Assembly: GCA_024349245.1 (NCBI GenBank) | Contig: JALDNG010000818.1 | Location: 1-64,000, forward strand | Source of the DNA: Neodontobutis hainanensis | Lineage: Eukaryota > Chordata > Actinopteri > Gobiiformes > Odontobutidae | Length of the DNA stretch: 64,000 bases | Direction: 5' to 3' | In this document: positions 45,241 to 56,376 of the stretch, one piece after another | Position numbering within the stretch: the first letter of the stretch is position 1 | Layout: every line of letters begins with the position of its first letter | The notes under the pieces: model-generated | The model's input: the letters and a program-made list of their open reading frames with translations, nothing else | The model's database searches: none | What the model was told of the DNA's origin: nothing | Program-made: the position numbers and the translations under genes

Positions 45241-46148
45241 CCAACATCACGCCATTGTTTGTTATGTGGTTTAACTATTGAGACATACAGGGCTGAGTTT
45301 TGGATTTTGAAGAACTTTGACAGTTTGTGAGGTAATGGAAAATTATAAGCGCAAAAATCTTGGTTAAAGTACAGTCCATTCAGAATGAGTCGGTCAGTAG
45401 TTTGTCGGTACCAGCTTTCTTCATACTGTTCATCTGGACCCATGGAGACATGCGCTGTAACATGTAGTGCATTTGCCTTCATGAATTCAGAGGATGAGCT
45501 CATGTATTGTTTAGCTTTGTGTAACACATTTGGAGTCAGCAGATGGTCAAATTTCCACTGATACACATACAATGGAGTGGTCACCTCACATTTTATTAGG
45601 CAATATTCAGATTTGGTTTGTTTGATTTTGATACCATTTTCGTCTGCAGACAAGGTAATTCCTAGTGCGCACATAAGGTCACGACCTATTAGATTCACTG
45701 GACACAACTCAGACAACAGAAAGCTGTGTGTAGTGGACACTGATGGATCAGGTAAATGCCAGGTTACAGATAGAGGTTTTGTGAATGGTTCTTTAACAAT
45801 CTGTCCACTCGCACTAATGGAGTGAGTTGTTTTGCCATTTAATGCAGTTTGAATTTGGTCTTTTCTGATCAGAGATTTTGTGGCCCCAGAGTCAACCATA
45901 AATGACAGAGTTTTTCCATTGATGTCACATCTTATTACCGGTAATTTTTCACAAACCGATGTTGTTAACTTAGCATAGGTACCTTTAAACATTTCAGCTT
46001 TTTTTGTCATTTCAAGTTTCTTAATGGTTTCTGTCACTAAAGCAAGCAGTGGATCAGTTGCAAGCGCGTCTTCATTGCTTGTGAGCAGTGCGGCGTTGTG
46101 TGCATCGTCAGTGACAGGTGTGGTGTCCTTTTCGTGTGTTATACTCAT
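45165..46148 (-). pseudogene. Retroviral protease and start of RT
   Basis: The protease has the active-site motif FMVDSGATKSLI and the distal block NLIGRDLMCALG. The frame then enters RT N-terminal sequence (MSSSSEFMKANALHVTAH) and is continuous to 45165. It is in the same frame as gag upstream. Confidence 0.82.
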
Positions 46149-46193
46149 CTCATTTTGCGGCGAGGTCCTCGGTTCCTCATCATCACTAGCCAG

Positions 46194-47696
46194 TCAGTTG
46201 GGGTCACTCAGAGCAGTGTCAGGGCGTTGGTCAGCTCGGTCTCTTCTTTTCTTGGGACAGTTGTCAGCCCAGTGGCCTGGTTCAGCGCAGATGAAACACA
46301 GTTGGGACTTTCTGCGTCGCTCAACCTCGTCTCTGTCTGGGCGTCCACGACCTCTTCCTCTCAGTCGCCCTCTGCCTCTGTTGAAATGTGATGGTTGGGC
46401 AAAGGTCATTTTTGCAAAAGTGGAGACTAATTTTGCATCCACTTTTTCTTTTTTATTGGCACATCTGGTTTCTGCGTCCTGGGCGTAGCGGAGAATTTCT
46501 TGGACACGGTTTGTGTCCCATGAGCCCACCATTTTGTCTGTCATAATTTTAACAATGTCTTTTCCAAGGCCATTTTTTAACATCATTTTGAACAGTTCTT
46601 CAAATGTACTGGTGTGTTCAGCTGTCCAGGCAGTGGCAGCCTGGCCGCTGTGTTGAATGCAATGTTGGCGTGCTCTAGCGGCAAAAGACATGACTGATTC
46701 ATCTTCTCCACGTCTTAGTGACATCAAAACGTTCATGTCCATGTGGGCTGGGAACTGCTGGGTCAGAGCGGTGACAATGGCGTTCACATATCTGGCATAG
46801 TCAGTGTTGTCGTCCCATTGGATTGTGGGAAGAGAATTCATGCCATCACGGTCTTCAACCGCTGCTTGAATTTTTGAGTAATCTTCTAAGTTGCAGATCG
46901 TTCTCAGAATACCAGGGATCTCTGCACCGGTGGGCCTGTGCACTTGACAGAACAGTTTGAATTTTTGGCCCACTGTGGCGCCTCCTCTGTTAATAGGAGG
47001 TATATTGTCTGATTAATTGAGTCCATCTTGAGGGGTCTGGTGAGCGAGACATAAGCAAAGACGCAGGGTGTTCAGCCAGTCGTCTTTGGCGTTGTACTTG
47101 GTTTCATTGTCTGGGGCTGGTGGTGGTGGAGCTGGATTCGGAAATTCAATCATAGGAGCTTGAAACACAGCCCCATAAGGTGTCTTGCTTCTCGTGTGAG
47201 ACGGGGACAGGAAGGAGAAAGATTTGTCTGATGAAAGTTCAGTTGTGAAGGGGTTGTTAGAGTTCTTAGAACTGGTGCCAGAGTCATATGGAGGAGGTTT
47301 GGTGACAGGACTTGACAGTCCAGTGTTCATCAGGGTGTTTGTTTCAGCTTGGGTGGTCAGATCTGGGTACAGTTGAGCAGCTGTTGCAGAAGCTGCATGT
47401 ATCTGAGCCGCTTGTCTCTGCCTCTGGAGCCCTCCCTTTTCTTCACTGTGGAGATGTGCAGCAGCGAGAGCGGTGACGTAGGTCTGGTCATCGTTTTCAC
47501 TCATGAGTGCCGGACCAACAGGCTGGGTCAGACTCGGAAAACAAGAGGACATCGCATTAGTTATGTTATCAGGTGCTTTATAACCTGTGCTTTGAAATGG
47601 CCCCTTTACTGTATCTAAGTGTTTTGAATTTCTTTCCCTGTTTTCTTTTTCTTTCTGTTTCTTTTCTTCAGCTGCTTTTCCCACATCTCTAAACAT
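46194..47696 (-). pseudogene. Retroviral gag: capsid and nucleocapsid
   Basis: From 47696 a charged, proline-containing segment (PAPPPPAPDNE) leads to an in-frame TAA at about 47010. The same frame continues through a capsid part with KLFCQVHRPTGAEIPGIL and a helical region, to the arginine/glycine-rich nucleocapsid with one CCHC knuckle CFICAEPGHWADNC. It ends with TGA at 46194-46196. Only the premature TAA breaks this part. Confidence 0.82.
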
Positions 47697-47708
47697 TCAT
47701 AATGTCTT

Positions 47709-47927
47709 TTAATCTCCTTTATTTGCTTCGGGTTTAAGTCTCTTTTCTGCATCTTGTATTCTATTGCCTAAAGCAGTCAAACTACTTTCACTCATTCGTC
47801 CATTAAAACCATACAACTTCCATTCATCCATTTTATCACAACTCCCTGGCCAGGTTTCTATCATATACATCACATTGTTTTCACAAAAGTCCTTTGCAGG
47901 ACTGTTTTTACTTGTATTGGATCCCAT
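47709..47927 (-). pseudogene. Retroviral gag matrix N-terminus
   Basis: Starts with ATG at 47927 and reads MGSNTSKNS; Gly at position 2 followed by Ser/Thr/Lys fits an N-myristoylation signal of a matrix protein. The frame is the same as the gag part from 47696 but is separated from it by a TAA and a TGA a few codons apart. Confidence 0.75.
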
Positions 47928-48075
47928 ATTTCAGATTGATTAAATACTCGTCAGTATTTAAGGTTCAGACAGATTATAGAGAAACTTTAGAACTACTAAA
48001 ACCAACACAAAAACTAACAAAACCAACACAAAACAACAACACAAGACTAACAAAAACTAAAAACAACTAAAAACC

Positions 48076-48510
48076 CTTTCAGAAATGATTATTACTCATT
48101 TTATGGCAATCCTGCTCAGTCAATCCTGACTTATGGTAATAACAATAGACCGTTCAGGTCAGGGCTTCTAGAAAACCCTTTCAGAAATTACTGTCGAATG
48201 GCAATCCTGCTCAGTCAATCCAGACTCAAATCAACAATAATAGACCTTCCCAGTCAGGGTTTCTAATACAGATAAAAACCTTTTAAAAATTATATGTGGC
48301 AATCCAGCCGTATTAATAATTTTAGGACCATCTGGTCTCGGTTTTCAGATTAGGACAATCCAGTCCAGACTTGAAACAAAAGGAGAAAAACTTCCTTTTA
48401 ATTTCACAAAACCTATTCAGAAATTATTATTACTCATTTTATGGCAATCCTGCTCAGTCAATCCTGACTTATGGTAATAATAATAGACCATTCCTGGTCT
48501 AGGCTTTGTT
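48076..48510. repeat. Imperfect tandem repeats in the retroviral leader
   Basis: The motif TGGCAATCCTGCTCAGTCAATCC occurs, in whole or decayed form, at about 48102, 48199 and 48440, with a shorter relative at 48296. Each is followed by AATAGACC-like and TCAGGGCTTCTA-like words. The unit is roughly 95-145 bp. It lies between the primer site and gag, where packaging signals usually sit. Confidence 0.65.
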
Positions 48511-48746
48511 ACAATCAAAACAATCACCTTTAGACACTGTTACAAAATGATTTCTTAATTTTATAAATTTGTAATAATTATACCGTTTGGAGGTTATTTG
48601 AGTACGTTGGATCGAGAGATGACGATTGGAGGGTCGGCATCGGACAATCCTCCCGTCAGAAGAAAATGTGGGGAAGAGGAGACCTCTTGGAGCGGTCTGG
48701 TTGATGACACCCTTGTCCTTCAGCCGGGTCCAGCCGTCAATCTTCG

Positions 48747-48764
48747 ATCCAACTTCTGACACCA
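48747..48764 (-). promoter_or_regulatory. Retroviral primer-binding site, tRNA-Leu type
   Basis: The minus strand reads TGGTGTCAGAAGTTGGAT five bases after the LTR. This pairs with a tRNA-Leu 3' end (…CCACTTCTGACACCA) except for one base. Confidence 0.75.
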
Positions 48765-48769
48765 AGAAT

Positions 48770-48882
48770 TGTGGTTGAAAAAATAAATATATTATTGTGG
48801 AATAAGTTTGAGAGAAAACCACAGATGTCTTTTTGTGATTTATTTAAGGAAAAAGGAAAAAAGAATTCAGAGACATCTGCGC
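48770..48882 (-). repeat. Truncated retroviral 5' LTR
   Basis: About 113 bp match the first part of 41135-41530 in plus orientation. It is cut at GAGACATCT, where EF-hand-gene-related sequence begins. The promoter-bearing part is missing. Confidence 0.8.
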
Positions 48883-48967
48883 TAGTCCCTCACAGAAAGA
48901 AAAGTCACATTGATTACAGCTGTAACATGTCACTGACGTCTCTATAAGTCAATTAAATATGACTCAC

Positions 48968-50605
48968 CTGTACCAACCCTGTCCTGTCACGGTCAAGTCT
49001 CTGAATCAGCTCCTCTATCTGGTACCGATCCTATTTTTGTTATTTCAAAGTGTTTTTATTGTTTTAAATGTACATAACACAAACAAACCAACAAACATTC
49101 TCTTATGTTATACAAGGCATCACTATCCACCAGCCTCACACTTTGCAGACATTATCTCACATATCCCCTTTTCGCAGATTTGCATCCAAAGTTATCTAAA
49201 GCATACTGAGAATGAATACAGAACACAACAAAACAAACAAACAAACAAACAAAAAAAGATATATTTATACTCTATTAATAAAAAAAGGGGAAGGGGAGAT
49301 GAAAACCTAATTTTGTTTTAATCTAAAGAATTAGCATCAAATGCATTTTCATAATAATCCAAGAAAGGTTGCCATACATTCTGGAATCTTTCTGCTGAGT
49401 TTTGGACTGTAGTTCTTAACTTTTCAAGCTGGACGAAGGACATAATTTCGCACACACAACGTGAGTGTTTTGGAGGTGAGGGAGATTTCTAAATTGTAAG
49501 AATTAGTCGGCGTGCTAACAGTGTAGAAAATGCTATTAATTGAGATTGGCCTCTTGAGACCCAACTTTAGTGTGTACCACCCCAAATATTGCAATGATAG
49601 GATCTGGATCAATATTCTTTTACAAATGTCAGTGAATGTATTAAATAACTCAGACCAGAATATTCCTATGCTTGGACATGACCAGAACATGTGAGCCAAA
49701 GAAGCAGGGGCTTGGTGACTACGCGTACAGTTGGGATCAACATTAGGATATATTTTGGCCAGTTTGGTCCTAGAGAGGTGCAGGCGATTAAATACTTTGA
49801 ATTGTATCAACCTGTGCCTAACACAGATAGACCATGTGTATATTTTAGTAACAAGACTATTTAGAAACATTACTCAATATCCCTGTGTCCATGGAATTAA
49901 AAAAAAAAAAATAGGAAATCAAGTTATCAATACTTTTAAAGCGTATGTTAGAAAACGATTCTGAGTGAAACATGAAAAACAAAGTAGACATAAATTATTG
50001 CATATAAAGAAAAGTAAAATAATATATAAATAATTACATAGATATATAATAACACTAGGCCTGCTTTAAAACAGTCAAATTATCCATACTTGTTTCCTAC
50101 ATATATTAGAAGACGGTTCTCAAAGGTAAAAAATAAATAAATAAAATAATATAAAAATAAAATAACATATGCAACTAGCCATCAGTACGCCCACTGTCCA
50201 ATGTCCCTGAACTGAGCCAATGTCCCATGACATTACACTGCAGCAAAATTGATCCCCAACAACAGTTGGTTCACTCCAATACTCTGGTACCCATCCTAAA
50301 GTAGTGTTGATTGCTGTTAACGAAAACAAGTATTAAAGACACATTCAGGCTTGCTTTTAATTACTATATGAATTCTGTATGTCTTTGGCTAGTGCTGTTG
50401 ACAAAAAAGTAAGAAACACATACATAAAATATCATGAAATTGATTCTAAAGGCTAAGATGAAAAATGGCAAACCTGCAAAGCCTTTCTGAATTCAAGAAC
50501 TGGAACTTGCATTGTGCCATCTTTGTCAATGTTTCAGAAGAAATCCCAGAGTCGCAACATGCACTCATCTAAATAATCCTTAAAAACATTTGAAGAAGAC
50601 ATATT
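48968..50605 (-). pseudogene. EF-hand-type gene exons, inverted partial copy
   Basis: Two exons are visible on the minus strand: about 50600-50480 (DYLDECMLRLWDFF, stop, NIDKDGTMQVPVLEF) and 49030-48968 (DRYQIEELIQRLDRDRTGLV; donor GTGAGT). The in-frame TGA (50534-50536) is also present in the mate. The final exon, intact at 62815-63310, is missing here because the arm ends at its acceptor. It is a truncated duplicate. Confidence 0.6.
49035..49900 (-). mobile_element. L1/Tx1-like LINE ORF2 C-terminal fragment and 3' UTR
   Basis: The minus-strand frame 49870-49424 has RHRLIQFKVFNRLHLSRTKL, CTRSHQAPASLAHMFWSC and FWSELFNTF, which match the C-terminal Cys-rich region of L1-clade ORF2 proteins. 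The 3' UTR ends close to the EF-hand exon acceptor with AATAAAAAC and a poly-A-like end. It is 5'-truncated. The mate copy is at 61803-62640. Confidence 0.75.
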
Positions 50606-50639
50606 TATTTAGTTATTATCCAAACTCACAGAGGCTAGT

Positions 50640-51655
<1,016 letters not shown>

Positions 51656-51779
51656 CTTGTCTACCTTTAGTTGAACTGCAAGTATGAATCACTAAAGAAA
51701 GTGAGTTACAAATCTGAAAACTGTGGGAGCCAAGCTGACACATGACTGGGATTTTAGTTTTGTGCATGATTTGCGAGTC

Positions 51780-52149
51780 TGTTACGATCCCCGCTAAACA
51801 AAAGGGACCTGAACATAAAGTCAAACCACACAAAGTGTAAGGCAACACAAATCAGCAATTTATTAATTAAACAGAGGATTTAAAGTAAAACAACAAACCG
51901 TTAAAACAGGACCACCTCACCCATCACCTAAAAGAACTAACTGAAAATATAAAAGAGGAGCTGAACGTCTAAACTGCCCCTGGCATCGACAGCAGCACAA
52001 ACAGGAGGCGGAGCCCAGTTGGAAACACGGAGCAAGATGCAGGCACCAACATCCTCCTTATAAAGGGTAGCAGCCAATCAGGAGCCGAGATCAGACACAC
52101 TACTCCTCCTGCAGGTGGAACACACAGACATTTACATGCATATGTAACA
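51780..52149 (-). repeat. Gmr1-like 3' LTR, internally deleted
   Basis: Shares both ends with 55335-55911 but lacks about 200 bp of the middle. It begins TGTTACGATCC and ends GCATATGTAACA. Confidence 0.88.
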
Positions 52150-52164
52150 CCCTCACCCAAAAAC
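52150..52164 (-). promoter_or_regulatory. Gmr1-like polypurine tract
   Basis: The minus strand reads TTTTTGGGTGAGGG directly before the LTR start TGTTACATATG. Confidence 0.6.
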
Positions 52165-52204
52165 ACTGAATATGTTTGAAGAAAAACTGCTCACATCAAA
52201 CTAT

Positions 52205-52642
52205 TCAGTTTAAATTATACATAAGTATATAGACGGGACAACTCATCCGCGACACGTTCTTTTTACTGCGAATGTGTTGAATTTTTATGTTGAACGATTG
52301 AATGCGCAGACTCCAATTCATAAGGTGACGATTTTTATTGCGCATGCGGTCTAGGAACACTAAGGGATTATGGTCCGTAAAGACAACCACAGGCACACAA
52401 GAGCCACCCACATAAACCTCAAAGTGTTCCAGAGCCATTACCAGTGCCAGTGCTTCTTTTCCGATGGTGGAATACCACCTTTGATGTTTATCAAGATTTT
52501 TGAAAAAGGATACCAGATGTTCAATGCAATCAGGCCCATCTTGTAGGAGAACAACATCGATGCCAAAATCACAAGCATCAACGGCCAATTTAAACATTTG
52601 GTCAAATTGAGGCGCAGCTAGAACGGGAGAATTAATTAGCAA
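52205..52642 (-). pseudogene. Gmr1-like RNase H
   Basis: The frame has KLAVDACDFGIDVVLLQ (first Asp), YSTIGKEALALVMALEHF (Glu) and VVVFTDHNPLVFLDRM (second Asp), followed by IQHIRSKKNVSRM. The catalytic residues are present. The end lies about 50 bp from the 3' LTR. Confidence 0.85.
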
Positions 52643-52769
52643 ACTTGCTCAAATACAGTTTGACAACCATCAGTCCAATAAAAGTCCACTTTAGGGCTGA
52701 GGAGGTCAGTCAACGGCGCAGCAATGGCAGAAAAGTTTTTAGCCCCTGTAATAGCCTACCATGGCTAAA

Positions 52770-53321
52770 TAACAACTGTACAGTTGGTGGAAACAGGGAC
52801 AGCGAGAATCGCCTCAACCTTAGCTTGAACTGGACACACTTGACCTCCCCTCACCATTTTTACAAGATAGGTCACTGTTGCTTGCCCAAACTCACATTTT
52901 GTCAAGTTAACTGCTAATGCGTACTGTAATGTGCTCCACCCACGAAGACAAACAAACAACCAAGTCATCAAGGACCCCATCAAGGCTTCACAAAAGACAA
53001 TCCAGACAAAACTACACGCATAAGCCTCTGAAATGTGGCGGGCTCATTACACATGCCAAAGGCCATAACCGAATACTGAAGGAAGTCATCAGGTGTAACA
53101 AAAGCAGATATTACTTTGGCACGTTCAGTTAAAGGGACCTGCCAATATCCTTTTAGTAAGTCTAGCTTTGTCACAAACCTGGCAGCAACATGATCCACGC
53201 AATCCTCCATTTGTGGAAGAGGATAACAGTCAGTCTTTGTTACACCATTAACTTTCCTGAAGTCTGTACAAAAGCGGCTACAGCTTTTTTTGGCTATGCC
53301 ATACTGCAGCATATACTCCAC
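52770..53321 (-). pseudogene. Gmr1-like reverse transcriptase
   Basis: Blocks in order: RFCTDFRKVNGVTKTD, ARFVTKLDLLKGYWQVPLT (catalytic Asp), YSVMAFGMCNEPATFQRLM, then after a frame break VLDDLVV, the catalytic LDD motif, and LTKCEFGQATVTYL. The domain is nearly complete but frameshifted. Only part of it is left at 9122-8990 in the left copy. Confidence 0.85.
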
Positions 53322-53560
53322 CTGTTTTTTCAGACGGCCACGTTTGTCTGGATTAACCCGATATGGATGCTGTTTTATAGGCCTTTAATCACCTACATTA
53401 ATTTAATGACAGAGCACATGCGTCTGAGAGGGCACATCAGCAAACAATGACCTATTGGACTGAATTACATTCATCATTTCATTCTGCTGAGAATCTAAAA
53501 GGTGGAACAACAAAACTGACAAACTTTTTAAAGCCTCTGAGTTGGAAAATTTACCCTGAG

Positions 53561-53848
53561 TCAAAGCCCCGGACCACGAGTCATTTTCAATTTCAATACC
53601 AGCCGCCAAACTAACTCACGGCTCGGAGCGTTCAGCACCGGACAGCTCCCGAAAAGCCTGCAAAAGAATACGGGTCTCAGTGTTCTCAACCCGAGCAACG
53701 CTGCAGACTCTTTAGCGTCTGCAATCACCAAATACGAGTCATTTCGGTCATAAAAAGATTTTAACCTTTTCACATGGCAAAGGCGTGTGCCACGCCGGCG
53801 GTCAGGTGTAAAAATCAAGTAGTCTCTTTCACCCAGTTTCTTTTTCAC
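53561..53848 (-). pseudogene. Gmr1-like integrase C-terminal end and RT leader
   Basis: LGERDYLIFTPDRRRGTRLC and HVKRLKSFY match the end of Ty3/gypsy integrases. Sequence then continues without an LTR into RT (via LNAPSREL and the 53609-53403 frame), showing that integrase lies upstream of RT in this element. Confidence 0.75.
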
Positions 53849-53866
53849 AACATAACATTACCTCAG

Positions 53867-54800
53867 GCAGTAAGGGTTGGCAGTAACACATCCAGCACCA
53901 GCAGTGACAACAAGCTCTCTCTGAACGTGGAGAAGACGAAGGAGATTGTTGTTGACTTCAGGAGAGCGCACACTCAGCATGTTCCTCTGACCATCAACGG
54001 TGCGACTGTGGAGAGTGAACAGCACCAAGTTCCTGGGTGTGCACATCGCAGAGGACCTCTCCTGGACTGAAAACACAGCAGAACTGGAGAGAGCATCCTG
54101 TCGAGCTGCATCACTGTGTGGTACGGCGCCTGCAACGCGCCCTGCCGAAAGACTCTGCAATGCATAGTGAGAGCAGCTGAGAAGATCATTGGTGTCTCTC
54201 TTCCCTCCCTCCAGCAAATTTACAGAACACGTCTCATCCGCAAAGCCCTCTGCATTGCACGTGATCCCACCCACCCATCACACAGCTTCTCCAGCCTGCT
54301 GCCATCAGGAGGAGAGGACCAGCAGACTGAAGGACACCTTACTCCACCAGGCTGTCAGGAGCTGAACTCACTCCTGAACCTTTTCTGCCCCAGGCACCAC
54401 TGAACTATGACCCCTACCCACACTAATATATGATGACATGCACCAGTCACTTTGTGCAGCATTGGTCTGCTCACGACCTCATTCTCCATGGAACTGCCAT
54501 CATTCCACTACATCATCAGTCAGTTAAATAACTGCTCTTGAGCCCACTTCAATCAGACTTAATAAGCTTTTGTTTTTGCACTAAAAAACTTTTATCTGCA
54601 CTGTTGCTCACTTCATTGATTTGCACACTGCCTTTTGCCTTGCGCTGCTTTATTTTAATTTAACTTTATTTTTGATTTTATTATGCCTTTATTAACATTC
54701 TCTTAGTGTATAATTGTACAGTTGTATTTACACTTTATATTTTGATCTAGATTTTTTAGGCTTTAATGTTATGTTATCTGTGTGGGTCTGAGTGTAACGC
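53867..54800 (+). mobile_element. LINE fragment inside the right Gmr1 copy
   Basis: Counterpart of 10311-11395 with the same entry point. It has lost about 100 bp in the RT-proximal part (after ENTAEL) and most of the 3' UTR end. The frame contains NVEKTKEIVVDFRRAHTQH and RTLIRKAL-like C-terminal sequence with shifts. Confidence 0.8.
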
Positions 54801-55187
54801 AATTTCACACAAAAGCTCTAATTCGCGCATGCGAATCTGTGTTTGTTGCTCCAATTTCTTTGTCTCCAACATATTCATATATTGTAGCTCCTTTTCCTTT
54901 AAAGCAAGACGCTCTAATTCAACTTCTAGCTCTTTTAATCTAACTGCTTCATCTGCCGTACTACTAGAGTAAGATGTTCTAGGACCTTTAGGTTTGTTGT
55001 GTATCAGTGTCAACGTCCCACGCTCTACCAAAGCATTATAAAGTTGAGTCTTTACCGTAGCCTTCTTAGCTTGCTTTGTGACAACAATGTCATCATGTTC
55101 AGCAACTAGCAAGAGATCATCTTTTTGACACCGATCCAAAACCTCCAAAGTGGGAGCAGAAACAAACTCATCCAGGTTATACTCCAT
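54774..55187 (-). pseudogene. Gmr1-like gag N-terminal part
   Basis: Same as 13693-13296, starting MEYNLDEFVSAPTLEVL and containing the coiled-coil-like VELERLALKEKELQ. It is truncated by the deletion junction to LINE sequence near 54800. Confidence 0.75.
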
Positions 55188-55334
55188 GTTTTAACCCAGA
55201 ATCAGGCCAGCCACAAGACAAAAGGCTAACACACAACAAACAAAGCTACTCACAAAAATACACACCTGCCAGTCCTACCTGAATTACTCCATTAACTCAC
55301 AAGACAGAAAGTCTACTTTAATGAGCCCCAAATA

Positions 55335-55911
55335 TGTTACGATCCCCGCTAAACAAAAGGGACCTGAACATAAAGTCAAACCACACAAAGTGTAAGGCAA
55401 CACAAATCAACAATTTATTAATTAAACAGAGGGTTTGGGACAAACCAAAAAGCCATACACAATTAAAGCTCCAACTGTCTATTTAAAATAAGAATCAAGG
55501 GAGAACAAAAAGGCGGTGATGGGTCGGACAAAATGAACAAAAGAGGGCAACAAGCCGAGTCAGCCCGCCATTGGACCGTCGTACCCGACTTAACTCATCT
55601 GTCCCTGCCTAACCAATCCTAACCCTTAAAGTAAAACAACAAACCGTTAAAACAGGACCACCTCGCCCATCACCTAAAAGAACTAACTGAAAACATAAAA
55701 GAGGAGCTGAACGCGTCTAAGCTGCCCCTGGCATCGACAGCAGCACAACCAGGAGGCGGAGCTTAGCCGGAAACACAGAGCGAAGCAGAGAGCGAGAAGC
55801 CGGCCTCAACATCCTCCTTATAAAGGGTAGCAGCCAATCAGGAGCCCAGACCAGACACACCCCACTCCTCCTGCAGGTGGAACACACAGACATTTACATG
55901 CATTTGTAACA
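55335..55911 (-). repeat. Gmr1-like 5' LTR, right copy
   Basis: 577 bp, nearly identical to 13839-14411 apart from a few short indels, for example TCGTACC where the left copy has TCACC. Confidence 0.9.
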
Positions 55912-56376
55912 GAGTCCTTTGTGCTCAAGTCCGAGGCAAGTCTCAAGTCCTTGTGTTTGAGAATAAAGGAGTCCAAGTTTGAGTCAGAGCAATAAAAATT
56001 AAGTCCAAGTCCGAGTCGAGGCACAAAACTGATCTTGATGACTACTCCATCTCTGCCCACAACACCAATGCCCTGCACAAGAAGGGCCAGAGTCGCCTCC
56101 TCCTTCATCCAAGTCATCCCAATCTAAAAATGTAATTATATAAAATATCAAAACAATCCATCAATATGGCTTACAAGCAAATTGAATCATAGAAATGGCT
56201 GTAATTGAGCTGGTTGAAAAAATAACATCTACAATAAAAAATAAAAATCCCATAAATGGAATTTTCATAGACTTGAAGAAAGCCTTCGACACCATTGATC
56301 ACAAAGTTCTGTTAAGAAAACCTGAAAGATATGGCATCAGGGGCATTGTATAAAGATGGATTGGTGACATTTTATT
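55912..56376 (+). repeat. Duplicated flank with a LINE RT fragment
   Basis: Copies 14412-14878 including IFIDLKKAFDTIDHKVLL. The copy ends at TTTATTCT, where the inverted arm begins. Confidence 0.85.

Larger units (their letters stand above)
41135..48882 (-). mobile_element. Endogenous retrovirus, gamma/epsilon-like, defective
   Basis: Minus-strand order: truncated 5' LTR (48882-48770), tRNA-Leu-type primer site (48764-48747), repeat-bearing leader, MA/gag (47927-46194), protease (46148 on), RT remnants, RNase H (44514-43858), integrase (about 43790-42920), env remnants (about 42500-42160), polypurine tract and 3' LTR (41530-41135). Gag and pol are in the same frame separated by TGA. The RT palm with its YVDD and nearly all of env surface are deleted, and stops interrupt gag, so it cannot produce virus. 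It ends at 48882 exactly where an inverted-duplication arm begins. Confidence 0.88.
51780..55911 (-). mobile_element. Gmr1-like LTR retrotransposon, right copy with both LTRs
   Basis: GAGTC at 51775-51779 and 55912-55916 flanks the LTRs (51780-52149 and 55335-55911). On the minus strand the order is gag N-terminus (55187-54774), inserted LINE, integrase C-terminus (53848-53561), RT (53321-52770), RNase H (52642-52205), polypurine tract and 3' LTR. RNase H directly before the LTR confirms that integrase precedes RT. A ~2-kb deletion relative to the left copy removes most of gag, protease and integrase. Confidence 0.88.
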
